Below are positions 54,165-63,445 of a stretch of 64,000 nt of DNA, piece by piece. Where the stretch lies: positions 1 to 64,000 of the forward strand of contig NZ_UTKY01000008.1 of the NCBI RefSeq assembly GCF_900583165.1, in the 5' to 3' direction. Source of the stretch: Pseudomonas viridiflava (GTDB taxonomy: Bacteria; Pseudomonadota; Gammaproteobacteria; Pseudomonadales; Pseudomonadaceae). A program made the translations under genes and the position numbers. The stretch's first letter is position 1. Each line of letters starts with the position of its first letter. The notes under the pieces were generated by a model. That model searched no databases. It was given only the letters and a program-made list of their open reading frames with translations, and was not told the origin of the DNA.

Positions 54165-54767
54165 ATGCATTCACAGGCCGTGCCCTCTTTGCTGGAAGCG
54201 TTGCGCACAGGCACTGCCCTGCTGCATGTGGCGCTGGAAAAGCGCTTGCCGTTTTTCTGCGAGCAGCTGGATGCCAACTGGTACCAGCGGTTGCTCCAGG
54301 CGTATTACGGGTTTTATGGGCCGATGGAAGCTGCGCTGTACGACAGTGGCCTGATCCCTGATGGATTCGACACGGTGATGCGCGTGAAAACGCCGACATT
54401 GCTCAACGACCTGCGTGCGCTACAACTCACCGAGGGTGCCATCCACGCCCTACCCCGCTGCACCGAAATACCCACGTTAGACTCCCCCGCTGCCTGCCTG
54501 GGTGCCCTGTATGTGCTGGAAGGCGCAACACTGGGCGGCCAGGTATTGCGTCGGGAAATGGCCCTGCGCCTGGACGTAAATGCCGATAACGGCGGTGCGT
54601 TCCTGGACGTGTATGGCGCCGAGACTGGTCGACGCTGGAAGGACTTTCTCGATTACCTGGGCCGCCAGCCACTGGACCCCGGCGCTAAACAGCGCGCGGT
54701 GGAGGCTGCCCGTTCGACATTCAGCTGCTTTGAGCAATGGCTCGACAGCCAGGAGGTACTGCTATGA
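54165..54767 (+). CDS. bphO: Heme oxygenase (biliverdin-producing)
   Basis: The product has 200 residues from ATG 54165. The family helix (LLEALRTGTALLHVALEKRL) holds the proximal His, and GALYVLEGATLGG is the distal helix. It makes biliverdin for the phytochrome encoded next. In-frame ATGs farther upstream (for example 54132) are possible. The stop overlaps the bphP start (ATGA). Confidence 0.9.
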   Translation: MHSQAVPSLLEALRTGTALLHVALEKRLPFFCEQLDANWYQRLLQAYYGFYGPMEAALYDSGLIPDGFDTVMRVKTPTLLNDLRALQLTEGAIHALPRCTEIPTLDSPAACLGALYVLEGATLGGQVLRREMALRLDVNADNGGAFLDVYGAETGRRWKDFLDYLGRQPLDPGAKQRAVEAARSTFSCFEQWLDSQEVLL

Positions 54768-57007
54768 AACCCGAAGATTTTGAAGAGCTGCTTGCCAACT
54801 GTGCCGACGAGCCCATTCGTTTTCCGGGGGCGATCCAGCCTCACGGCGTGTTGCTGACCTTGTCGGAGCCTGACTTGAAGATCATTCAGGTCAGCGCCAA
54901 CATCGCTGCCCTTTTCGGCCACGCGCCGGAGGCGCTGCTGGGCCAGCCGCTGCCCACGCTGGTGGGCGCCGAACACGCCAAGGCTGTCGCGACAATGGCC
55001 GAAGACAATACGTTTTTCGACGCGCCACCGTTGCACGTCACCTTCAACGGTGCAGAGTTCGAAGGTTTGTTGCACCGCCATCAGAACGTGCTGGTGCTGG
55101 AATTCGAACCCCTGCTCAAAGATTTCCGCCCCCGAGCCCTTAACGGTCGCACCAGTGACCTGGGCAAGATGCTGCAGCGTTTGCAGTCGGCGAAAACCCT
55201 GCAAGCGCTGTACGAAATCAGCGTGAATGAAATCCAGGCCATGACCGGTTACGACCGCGTGTTGATCTACCGCTTCGAAGACGAGGGCCACGGCCAGGTA
55301 ATCGCCGAAGCGTCAGCACCGTCCATGGAGCTTTTCAACGGGCTGTTCTTCCCGGCGTCCGACATCCCGGAACAGGCCCGCGAGCTGTATCGCACCAATT
55401 GGCTGCGCATCATCCCCAACGCCGCCTATGAGCCGGTGCCGCTGCTGCCCAAGCTGCGCCCAGACACCGGCCAGCCGCTGGACCTGAGCTTTGCGACCCT
55501 GCGCAGTGTGTCGCCGATCCACTGCCAATACATGCAAAACATGGGCGTTTTGTCGTCCATGAGCATCTCGCTGATGAAGGGCGACAAGCTCTGGGGCTTG
55601 ATCAGTTGCGGTAATCGCGAGCCGCTGCTGGTGCCTAATGACCTGCGCACTGCCTGCCAGACCATTGGCCAGGTGCTGTCGTTGCAGATCAGCGCGATGG
55701 AAGCCCTGGACCTGAGCCGCCAGCGCGAAGAGAAGGTCGAGGCCTTGGCTTTGCTCGATCAAGCGATGAAGCGTTCGGAAGTTAACGTATTCGACGGCCT
55801 GGCCCAGCAGCCTCAGGTGTTGATGGAACTCGCGTTGGCAGGCGGCGTGGCAATCATCGAAGACAAACAACTGCACCGCTATGGCAACTGCCCGGAACCG
55901 GCGCAGATCCGCGCGTTGCACAAGTGGCTGCAAGAAGGCGGCGAGCCGGTGTTTTCCAGCCATAACCTGGCCTCGGTGTACCCACCCGCCGCCGAGTTCC
56001 AGCAAGTGGCCAGCGGTGTATTGGCCATGAGCCTGCCCAAGCCTGTGGATAACGGCGTGCTGTGGTTTCGCCCAGAGGTGAAAGAGAACATCAACTGGAG
56101 CGGCGACCCGAAAAAACCGTTGGATCTGGAAAACTCCGACGCCGGTCTGCGCCTTCGCCCACGCACCTCGTTTGAAATCTGGAAAGTGGAAATGGCCGGC
56201 ATTTCCACCAAGTGGAGTCACGGCGACCGCTTTGCCGCCAATGACCTGCGCCGCTCGGCCCTGGAAAACGACCTGGCGCGCCAGGTATTGCGCGAACAAC
56301 AAGCCGTGCGCGCGCGGGATGAGCTGGTGGCGGTGGTGTCCCATGACCTGCGCAACCCAATGACCGTCATCTCGATGCTGTGCGGCATGATGCAAAAGGC
56401 CTTCAGCTCCGATGGCCCACACACTTCACGGCGGATTTCGTCGGCCATCGACACCATGCAACAGGCCGCCGGCCGCATGAACGTGCTGTTGGAAGACCTG
56501 CTCGACACCTCGAAAATCGAGGCCGGGCGGTATGTGGTCAAGCCGGTGGCGCTGGATGTGAGCCAGATATTCGAAGAGGCCTATTCCCTGCTTGCACCAC
56601 TGGCGATGGAGAAAGGCATCGACTTGTCTTTCAACACCGAGCCCGGCCTGCAGATCAATGCCGACCCGGAACGTCTGTTTCAGGTGCTGTCGAACCTGAT
56701 CGGCAACGCCATCAAGTTCACGCCGCGCCAGGGCAATATCGGCATCAGCGCCATGAGCAACGGCGAGGAGATTGTGTTTTCAGTCCGCGACTCCGGCGAA
56801 GGCATCGCGCCAGAGCAACTGCCCCACGTGTTTGATCGCTATTGGACACAAACGGAAAACAACCCCACCGGCAGCGGCCTCGGGCTGTATATCACCCAAG
56901 GCATTATCCAGGCCCATGGCGGCAAAATCGTTGCTGAAAGTGAAGTGGGGCGCGGCAGTGAGTTCCGCTTTACCGTGCCGAAGGTGATCGGGGACTCGCA
57001 CACTTGA
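54764..57007 (+). CDS. bphP: Bacteriophytochrome histidine kinase
   Basis: The product has 747 residues. The order is PAS (about 15-115), GAF (about 140-310), PHY (about 320-500), HisKA with H527 in VVSHDLRNPM, and HATPase (NLIGNAIKFTP, GSGLGLYI). The biliverdin-binding Cys is C13 (ANCADEPI). It senses red/far-red light. AGGAGG lies seven bases before the start. Coupled to bphO. Confidence 0.95.
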   Translation: MKPEDFEELLANCADEPIRFPGAIQPHGVLLTLSEPDLKIIQVSANIAALFGHAPEALLGQPLPTLVGAEHAKAVATMAEDNTFFDAPPLHVTFNGAEFEGLLHRHQNVLVLEFEPLLKDFRPRALNGRTSDLGKMLQRLQSAKTLQALYEISVNEIQAMTGYDRVLIYRFEDEGHGQVIAEASAPSMELFNGLFFPASDIPEQARELYRTNWLRIIPNAAYEPVPLLPKLRPDTGQPLDLSFATLRSVSPIHCQYMQNMGVLSSMSISLMKGDKLWGLISCGNREPLLVPNDLRTACQTIGQVLSLQISAMEALDLSRQREEKVEALALLDQAMKRSEVNVFDGLAQQPQVLMELALAGGVAIIEDKQLHRYGNCPEPAQIRALHKWLQEGGEPVFSSHNLASVYPPAAEFQQVASGVLAMSLPKPVDNGVLWFRPEVKENINWSGDPKKPLDLENSDAGLRLRPRTSFEIWKVEMAGISTKWSHGDRFAANDLRRSALENDLARQVLREQQAVRARDELVAVVSHDLRNPMTVISMLCGMMQKAFSSDGPHTSRRISSAIDTMQQAAGRMNVLLEDLLDTSKIEAGRYVVKPVALDVSQIFEEAYSLLAPLAMEKGIDLSFNTEPGLQINADPERLFQVLSNLIGNAIKFTPRQGNIGISAMSNGEEIVFSVRDSGEGIAPEQLPHVFDRYWTQTENNPTGSGLGLYITQGIIQAHGGKIVAESEVGRGSEFRFTVPKVIGDSHT

Positions 57008-57129
57008 TTGCGCAATGTCTTGTGATGAGGCGTTTATAGTGCCTACGGCTCAGCCTCTGTAAGTTCGGCTCCCGTCGCGCCGTATCAATGATGCTGCGCG
57101 ACGTGCCCTTAATTACTGAGGAACGCGTC

Positions 57130-57327
57130 ATGAATTGTCAGTTCAGCCCTTACACGAGTTTCGTAAGCAGCCTTCATCGTTTCAATAACTCACCTGCAAA
57201 AAACAGCACCTCGCGTCAGCCAACCGCCGCAAAGAGCCCCACGCTAGCGTTCAATGCTGAGCAGCCGGTCAAAAAGACCCCCTACCGCAGTGGCATGGAC
57301 AACCTGAATCGCAACTCGCCGCTTTAA
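57130..57327 (+). CDS. Small hypothetical protein, 65 residues
   Basis: Ser/Asn/Pro-rich and low in structure (MNCQFSPYTSFVSSLHRFNN start). AGGA lies eight bases upstream. Its leader has a 7-bp hairpin (GTCGCGC / GCGCGAC, 57074-57102). Unknown family; the ribosome site makes it plausible. Confidence 0.5.
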   Translation: MNCQFSPYTSFVSSLHRFNNSPAKNSTSRQPTAAKSPTLAFNAEQPVKKTPYRSGMDNLNRNSPL

Positions 57328-57438
57328 CCAGCGCCTATGATCAGGGCTGTGAAGGCAGCCCTGATCACTTTCATCAACAAAATACTGACATCCGCTGAGC
57401 TACCCTGCGTGTCTTTCTTGCACAGAGCCTCTGCCCTT

Positions 57439-59322
57439 ATGCTGCACCCTGTTCTTGCCGGCCCTCTATTACGGCGACTGGAGCCCCGTCGCCTGGCGCT
57501 GTGGTTGGTCGGCAGCCGCGAGTTGGCGCTTACGTTGAGACTGGAGGTGGCCGGGCGTACGCGAGACATCGCCCTCGATCAAGGCCAGTCCACCGTCGTG
57601 CCGGTAGGCCGCCAGGCCTTTATCCATCTGATCGATGTGCAACTGGAAGACGCCCTGCCCCAGGATGTTGTCATCGGCTATGACCTGCTGGTCGACAACA
57701 CCGGCATCGCCGACTGGGCTCCCCATCTGCTGTACGCCGACGCGCAAACCCCGAACTTCATTCTGCACAGCCGTATCCACCAGTTGGTGCACGGCTCGTG
57801 CCGCAAACCTCACCACCGGGCCGATGAAGGCCTGCTGTGTGTCGACCGCCTATTGGCCCAGGCCCACACCCCGGCTGAACGCCCCGCCTTGCTGATGATG
57901 AGCGGCGATCAGGTTTATGCCGACGACGTGGCCGGACCGATGCTGCGTGCGATTCATGCACTCATCGCACGCCTGGGCCTGTTCGACGAAACCCTGGAAG
58001 GTGCCGTGGTGGACGACAGCGCCACTCTTTATGACCACGCTGCCAGCTACTACCACCGCGCCGACTTGCTACCGGCGCTGGACAGCAATGAAACGCTGCG
58101 CGAGCGCTTTTTCGGTGGCGTGAAAAAACCCATCTTTACCAGCAGCACCGCCGACAACCATCTGGTGACGTTCGCAGAAGTATTGGCGATGTACCTGCTG
58201 GTCTGGTCACCTACGCCCTGGACGCTGATTGCAACGCAGCCACCGCAACTGAGCAATGAAGCACTGAAGCGGTACACCCAAGAGCAGGTGCAGATCGATC
58301 GGTTCCGCGAGGGCCTGCCGGGAGTCGCGCGGGTGTTCGCCCACCTGTCCACCTTGATGATCTTTGACGATCACGACATCACCGATGACTGGAACCTCAG
58401 CGCCCAGTGGGAAGCAACCGCCTACGGCCACCCCTTCTCCAAGCGCATCATCGGCAACGCCTTGCTGGCTTACATGCTGTGCCAAGGCTGGGGCAATCAA
58501 CCCGATGGGTTTGACGAGCTGGTCAGCCAAACCCAGGCGCTCACGTGTCAGGCCCAGGCCAACCATCTGAATGCCTCGGCGCAGGATGAGCTGCTCGAAG
58601 CCCTGCTCAAATTCCAGCAATGGCATTACGTGTTGCCGACCACCCCAGCCTTGGTGGTGCTCGACACCCGTACCCGTCGCTGGCGCAGCGAATTCACCCT
58701 CAAGCAACCCTCCGGCCTGCTGGACTGGGAAGCCCTGAGTGAACTGCAACAGGAACTGCTCGACCACCCCTCAGCCATCATCGTCTCGCCCGCGCCGATT
58801 TTTGGCGTCAAGCTGATCGAGACCGTGCAAAAAGTGTTCAGTTGGTGCGGCCATCCCCTGCTGGTGGACGCTGAAAACTGGATGGCCCATCGCGGTGCCG
58901 CCCAGGTGATCCTCAATATCTTTCGCCACTCACGCACGCCAGGCAATTACGTGGTGCTGTCCGGTGATGTGCACTATTCGTTCGTCTACGAGGTATTGAT
59001 CCGCCATCGCAATGCCGGTCCGCGAATCTGGCAAATCACCAGCAGTGGTATCAAGAACGAATTCCCCCCACGCCTGCTGGAATGGTTCGACCGGCTCAAC
59101 CGTTGGCTCTACTCGCCGCGCTCGCCCCTCAACTGGTTTACCCGACGCCGCACCATGCAGGTGGTGCCGCATATCCCGGAGCATGCCGAGGCCGGTGAGC
59201 GGCTGTGGAACTCGGCGGGAATTGGCCAGGTGTTTTTCAATGAGCAGGGCCAGCCGGAGGCGATATACCAGCACAACGCGGACGGGAGGATGCGGACGCG
59301 GATGGCGGCCCCCAAGAGATAG
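57439..59322 (+). CDS. PhoD-like phosphatase
   Basis: The product has 627 residues from ATG 57439. Metal-binding motifs fit the PhoD/metallophosphatase group: MMSGDQVYADD, MIFDDHDITDDWN and VVLSGDVHYSF. A long N-terminal beta domain comes first. No signal peptide is seen at this start, so it may be cytoplasmic. Phosphomonoester or diester hydrolysis is likely; the substrate is unknown. Confidence 0.75.
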   Translation: MLHPVLAGPLLRRLEPRRLALWLVGSRELALTLRLEVAGRTRDIALDQGQSTVVPVGRQAFIHLIDVQLEDALPQDVVIGYDLLVDNTGIADWAPHLLYADAQTPNFILHSRIHQLVHGSCRKPHHRADEGLLCVDRLLAQAHTPAERPALLMMSGDQVYADDVAGPMLRAIHALIARLGLFDETLEGAVVDDSATLYDHAASYYHRADLLPALDSNETLRERFFGGVKKPIFTSSTADNHLVTFAEVLAMYLLVWSPTPWTLIATQPPQLSNEALKRYTQEQVQIDRFREGLPGVARVFAHLSTLMIFDDHDITDDWNLSAQWEATAYGHPFSKRIIGNALLAYMLCQGWGNQPDGFDELVSQTQALTCQAQANHLNASAQDELLEALLKFQQWHYVLPTTPALVVLDTRTRRWRSEFTLKQPSGLLDWEALSELQQELLDHPSAIIVSPAPIFGVKLIETVQKVFSWCGHPLLVDAENWMAHRGAAQVILNIFRHSRTPGNYVVLSGDVHYSFVYEVLIRHRNAGPRIWQITSSGIKNEFPPRLLEWFDRLNRWLYSPRSPLNWFTRRRTMQVVPHIPEHAEAGERLWNSAGIGQVFFNEQGQPEAIYQHNADGRMRTRMAAPKR

Positions 59323-59461
59323 CCTATTGCCACCCTACAAAAGCAGCACACCTGGCCTATTCAAAGCCTTCAAGCCTCGTTGTACAGTAGGGCCAGCCAC
59401 GGAGTATGGGCGTTAATAATGACTGGCACGCTGGACGCCAGCATCCGCATGGAGCACGCAG

Positions 59462-60475
59462 ATGGACGATATTCCTGGCAATAGCCCGTTGCACGATGAC
59501 TTCTCGCACCTCAACGCCGATATGTTGCACACGGTCTTGGAACTGGTCAGCGATGGCATTTGGGACTGGAACGCCAACACCGGGTTCGTGTACCGCAACC
59601 CTGGCTGGTACGAGATGCTGGGCTACCCCCGTCACTCCCTGGACAACAACGTGTTCACCTGGGAAAACGTGATCCACCCCGAAGATTACCCCCAAGTGAT
59701 GACGCGGTTCGATGACTACATCAACCGCCGCGCCCCCCATTACCAAATCGAATACCGTTGCCGCAAACAGGATGGCAGCTATCTGTGGATCGAAGACCGT
59801 GGTTATGTGATTGCACGGAATGCCGACGGCTCGGTGGCACGGATGGTGGGCGCACACCGCGATATTCATCTCAGAAAATCCTCGGTCGAACAATTGGAGC
59901 GCCGCAACGAATCCCTTGAAGCTCTGGTGGCTGAGCGTACGCGAGAGTTGTCGCGGGTCAATCAACAACTGCAATTGCAATTGGATGAAAACCGCTCCCT
60001 GGCCGAGCGGGACACCCTGACGCTGGTGGCCAACCGGTATCGCCTGGAAAAAGTGCTGCTGGAGGAATGCGAGCGCGCCGAACGCTTTCGCCTGCCACTG
60101 GCATTGATTGCCATGGATATCGATGACTTCAAATCAATCAATGATCGACACGGCCATGGCGTAGGCGACCAGACATTGGTGCGGGTGGTCGAATGCCTCG
60201 AAAGCTGCGTGGGCCCCGACGACTTGCTGGCCCGCTGGGGGGGCGATGAGTTCATGGTGGTCTTGCCGGAAAGCTCATTGGCCATGGCGAAGACACTGGC
60301 AGCCAACATTCGCCATGCGCTGAGCGATACCACGAAGCGAAACGCTTTCAACGTGACCCTCAGTCTGGGGGTGGCCGAACGCCAAATGGGTGAAACCCCG
60401 GCCGCCTTGATGGCTCGCGCTGACCAGGCGCTGTATCGCGCCAAGGCAGCGGGAAAAGACGGGGTGTCGCAGTAG
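59462..60475 (+). CDS. PAS-GGDEF diguanylate cyclase
   Basis: The product has 337 residues. The PAS domain (about 20-145, ending in MVGAHRDIHLRK) precedes a short coiled coil and the GGDEF domain with the intact active site RWGGDEFMV. The inhibitory I-site RxxD is not present (GPDD). It makes c-di-GMP. No transmembrane segments. Confidence 0.9.
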   Translation: MDDIPGNSPLHDDFSHLNADMLHTVLELVSDGIWDWNANTGFVYRNPGWYEMLGYPRHSLDNNVFTWENVIHPEDYPQVMTRFDDYINRRAPHYQIEYRCRKQDGSYLWIEDRGYVIARNADGSVARMVGAHRDIHLRKSSVEQLERRNESLEALVAERTRELSRVNQQLQLQLDENRSLAERDTLTLVANRYRLEKVLLEECERAERFRLPLALIAMDIDDFKSINDRHGHGVGDQTLVRVVECLESCVGPDDLLARWGGDEFMVVLPESSLAMAKTLAANIRHALSDTTKRNAFNVTLSLGVAERQMGETPAALMARADQALYRAKAAGKDGVSQ

Positions 60476-60617
60476 CGGCGGCGTACCCCATACCGTTGAC
60501 CTGGGCCAACAGCCCCCTGCGGTTTACCGTACGTTAGATGCCGCCTTGACCTGATCCCCCTCCCCCCTGAAAATGCCCGACGCTTTTTTGTCCCCCGTTT
60601 ACTGAAGTGAAATTTCA

Positions 60618-61322
60618 ATGTCTGATTCCCACCACGAAGAATCCGTAGTCGCCTTGCCCTCCAAAGCTGAATACGAAAACGCCATCAATCTTTCACAGCA
60701 TCTGCCAGCGGCCAAGATCATCAGCGAGATGGTGCTGGACGCCTTCCACACCTCCAAGGAAAGCGACCAGATCCGCGAACTGCGTATCGCCATTCGCCAG
60801 GCCCACGATGCCTTCGACGACGACAAGGCCTACGACCTAATGGGCCAGCTCAAGCAGCTAAAGGACGCCGAGGCGGCCGACAACATTGCCCTGGAAGACC
60901 TGAGCAGCAAGTTCTCCATCAGCCGCATTCTGTCCAGCTTCAAGGACGACCCCGAGTTCCAGGAGCTGGTCTACGGCCTGGCGTTGAAAGTGCTGAACCA
61001 GAGCCACCAGGCCATCAGCAACCCAAGCTCGGGCAAGAGCAAGGCCGCACGGCCCAAGAAAGAAGCCGAAGTGTTTGTGATCAGCAAGGACGGAGTCAGC
61101 GTTACCCTGCCGCTGCGCACGCCGCGCTCGAAGTTGAATGTGGATCGTGAGGCGTTTGAGTTTTTGGGTTTCAGCTTTGTGGGGGAAGGCGATGAGGCCG
61201 AACTGGAAGTTGAAAGCTTTGTGGATAACTCAGGCGCCGAGCAGCCGTTGAGCCGAAAGAGTGTGATTACGGCGCTGCAGCAGCAAAGTGCGTTTGAGGG
61301 TTACAGCATCGCGCAGCAGTAA
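60618..61322 (+). CDS. Hypothetical protein, 234 residues
   Basis: Predicted cytoplasmic, helical to about residue 130, then a basic K/R-rich linker (GKSKAARPKKEAEVF) and an acidic, beta-rich end. The AAGTGAAATTTCA leader gives no strong ribosome site. I do not recognise it. Confidence 0.6.
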   Translation: MSDSHHEESVVALPSKAEYENAINLSQHLPAAKIISEMVLDAFHTSKESDQIRELRIAIRQAHDAFDDDKAYDLMGQLKQLKDAEAADNIALEDLSSKFSISRILSSFKDDPEFQELVYGLALKVLNQSHQAISNPSSGKSKAARPKKEAEVFVISKDGVSVTLPLRTPRSKLNVDREAFEFLGFSFVGEGDEAELEVESFVDNSGAEQPLSRKSVITALQQQSAFEGYSIAQQ

Positions 61323-61339
61323 CCGACACCGCAGGACAA

Positions 61340-61430
61340 GTGTGGGAGGGGGCTTGCCCCCGATAACGGTATCAGCCAGCTCACCAGTAGCTGACCCACC
61401 GCTATCGGGGGCAAGCCCCCTCCCACATTT
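61340..61430. repeat. REP pair (GTGGGAGGGGGC type), inverted
   Basis: The two arms face each other with about 40 bp between. It sits between convergent genes, as at 11725 and 34275. Confidence 0.85.
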
Positions 61431-61444
61431 TGATCAGCATTGTG

Positions 61445-62539
61445 TCAGTCAATTCCCACCACCTGCGCTGCAAACACCTCGCGAAACCGCGCCATCTCCT
61501 GCTTGTTCCCCACTGTCACCCGCACCCACTGCGGCCAGTTTTTCCACACCCGACCGACCTCCACACCCTGCCTGGCAAGACGTTCAACCACCTGCTGTGC
61601 CGGTTGTTTCACATCGATCATGAAGCAGTTGGCCTCGGACGTGGTGCAGGTAAACCCACGGCCTTGCAACCACGCAATGGTCTCGTCCCGCAGTTGCTGA
61701 TTAAGCGCCTTGCGCTGTGGCAACAGCTTGACGTCTTCAAGGCTTGCCAGGCCCGCAAGCAGTGAGGAGCCCGCCGGGACGTTGTCGCCACCAAACACCG
61801 CCAGCCGCGCCAGCAAATCGGGATGACCCACCGCCAGGCCAAGGCGCGCGCCAGCCATGCCATAGATTTTCGAAAACGTGCGCAGCACCATCAGGTCGTC
61901 GTGGTCCTTGACCCAACTCACCACGCTGGGCACGTCGGCAAAATCAATGTACGCCTCGTCCACCACCAACACGCTGCCCTTGGGTTTGTTAGCCAATGCC
62001 TGGCCAATCGCGTCTACCGGCGTGACGGTGCCCGTCGGGTTGTTGGGGTTGCACAGGTACAGCATGCCGGCGTGAGGATTGGCTGCGAGCATGGCCGGCA
62101 CGTCATGGGCGTGATCGGCGTTGAGATTCACCTCCAGCACGGGCGCCTTGTTTGACTCGGCGGCCTCACGCGGCACTTCGTAGGACGGCGTGGCCATCAC
62201 CAGGCCGCGCTGTTCGCTGGTAAACGCCAGCACCGCGTAGCGCAAGGCCGCCATGGAGCCGGCAAACACCGCCACCTGTTCTTCGGCAATCCCTTGCTGT
62301 TGGGCAAACAGCCGAGCCAAGGCATACATGTGTTTGTAGGGATAACGCCCGGACGTCGCGATGCCCTGCTGCATCGCTGCGCGAGCGGCCTGTGAGGGGC
62401 CGTAGGGGCTTTCGTTGTAGTTGAGCAGCACCGTGTCAGTCTTTGCCGGCGGCGGGGCGGCGACTGCCCAATCGAGGCGCCCCAGCAAAGGCAGGGCTGC
62501 GCCCAGGGCAATCAGGGACCGACGACTAACGCTGACCAT
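61445..62539 (-). CDS. Tat-exported PLP aminotransferase
   Basis: The product has 364 residues from ATG 62539, with AAGGAG seven bases upstream. The twin-arginine signal (SRRSLIALGAALPLL) predicts periplasmic location. PLP motifs are LCNPNNPTGT, DEAYIDF and the Lys in RTFSKIYGMAGARLG. It is close to histidinol-phosphate aminotransferase but export makes a role in histidine synthesis unlikely. A periplasmic transaminase (PtaA) that modifies the pyoverdine side chain is known in fluorescent pseudomonads; this could be it. Confidence 0.85.
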   Translation of the reverse strand: MVSVSRRSLIALGAALPLLGRLDWAVAAPPPAKTDTVLLNYNESPYGPSQAARAAMQQGIATSGRYPYKHMYALARLFAQQQGIAEEQVAVFAGSMAALRYAVLAFTSEQRGLVMATPSYEVPREAAESNKAPVLEVNLNADHAHDVPAMLAANPHAGMLYLCNPNNPTGTVTPVDAIGQALANKPKGSVLVVDEAYIDFADVPSVVSWVKDHDDLMVLRTFSKIYGMAGARLGLAVGHPDLLARLAVFGGDNVPAGSSLLAGLASLEDVKLLPQRKALNQQLRDETIAWLQGRGFTCTTSEANCFMIDVKQPAQQVVERLARQGVEVGRVWKNWPQWVRVTVGNKQEMARFREVFAAQVVGID

Positions 62540-62628
62540 GTGGCAACTCCTTGTAAGGGGGATGACGGATTCGCACAGCTCGTACATTGGGGTATGACGA
62601 GACAATCGCCGGACGATTTAACCGACCG

Positions 62629-62671
62629 CCCAAGAAAAAGCCCCGCGCTTCTCTCGAAGGCGGGGCTTTTT
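62629..62671. terminator. Terminator, copy 1 of a 43-bp duplication
   Basis: AAAAAGCCCCG (62635-62645) pairs with CGGGGCTTTTT (62661-62671). The sequence 62629-62671 is identical to 63446-63488. It lies just beyond the 3' end of the antitoxin gene. Confidence 0.85.
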
Positions 62672-62679
62672 AACATTTG

Positions 62680-62994
62680 TCAGACTGCGGAAAGTCGATC
62701 CACCATGTCTGGAAACTTCTCAACCAGTCGAATCAGGAGAGCCGCCTGTGCATTGGGCTTTGATTTATCCTGCTCCCAGTTTTTCAGGGTTCCTGGGCTG
62801 GTGCGTATGCTTCTGGCAAACACCGACTGTGACATGCGCAGTTTACCCCGCAACGCCACGATCTCCTGGGCAGAGACCTCTGGCGCAGGTTTATCTTCAA
62901 CAGTGCTCTGGCGAAGAGTGATCTTGCCTTCGCGGTGCGCTGTCATTTCGTCAACGCCCTGCATCAACTCTGCAAACAAATCGCGCTTTTTCAT
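62680..62994 (-). CDS. higA: HigA2-type antitoxin
   Basis: The product has 104 residues. The family start MKKRDLFAELMQGVDEM and the HTH (LRMSQSVFARSIRTSPGTLK, NWEQ) match Vibrio HigA2 layout. It neutralises HigB and represses the operon. It overlaps the toxin gene by 4 bp (toxin first, as in HigBA). Confidence 0.88.
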   Translation of the reverse strand: MKKRDLFAELMQGVDEMTAHREGKITLRQSTVEDKPAPEVSAQEIVALRGKLRMSQSVFARSIRTSPGTLKNWEQDKSKPNAQAALLIRLVEKFPDMVDRLSAV

Positions 62995-63335
62995 GGGGTA
63001 CCTCGTTTTTCCAATTCGGCCTCTATGGCCTTTTTAAGTGCCTTCTCTTGATCGGCAGTCAAATTTTCCAATTCGTCCTTGTTGTAGATTGCAAACATCC
63101 AGAAATGACCATCTGTGGTAAGCCAGTAGTAGATAACCCGCAAACCACCACGCTTGCCCTTGCCACGCTTACCATCCGACCATCTCAGTTTACGAAAACC
63201 TCCAGTACGGGGCATGACATCGCCAGCCTGGGGGTTAAGCTGCATCTCGTTTTGAAGCGCCCGATACTCATCATCCGTCAGGTAATTACCTACGGTGGCA
63301 GTAAACGATGAGGTTTCGAAGAAGATATTGCGCAC
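62991..63335 (-). CDS. higB: HigB2-type toxin (RelE superfamily)
   Basis: The product has 114 residues from GTG 63335. It lines up with Vibrio HigB2: VRNIFFETSSF, then YLTDDEYRALQNEMQLNPQA and KGKRGGLRVIYYW. It is a ribosome-dependent mRNA endonuclease. The open frame extends to 63419 without family-like sequence. No ribosome site precedes the GTG, and the promoter ends right there, so the mRNA may be leaderless. Confidence 0.88.
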   Translation of the reverse strand: MRNIFFETSSFTATVGNYLTDDEYRALQNEMQLNPQAGDVMPRTGGFRKLRWSDGKRGKGKRGGLRVIYYWLTTDGHFWMFAIYNKDELENLTADQEKALKKAIEAELEKRGTP

Positions 63336-63339
63336 AACG

Positions 63340-63368
63340 AAAACTATAGGCAACTTGCCTATAGTTTT
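63340..63368 (-). promoter_or_regulatory. HigBA operator-promoter palindrome
   Basis: Perfect 29-bp palindrome: arms AAAACTATAGGCAA and TTGCCTATAGTTTT around one C. Read on the minus strand it includes the -10 TATAGT, with a possible -35 TTGTAA 18 bp upstream. A bound HigA dimer would cover the promoter. Confidence 0.7.
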
Positions 63369-63445
63369 ACAAATTGAAATTCGATTTTCTGACGAGCTGC
63401 CAAAACCTTGGCAACACATCAGTTATGCGTTGTTTTAGCCAGCGC

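Noticed and set aside
57058..57105. GTCGCGC / GCGCGAC hairpin as a terminator of bphP
   Set aside because: No T-run follows; it may be a leader structure of the small downstream gene.
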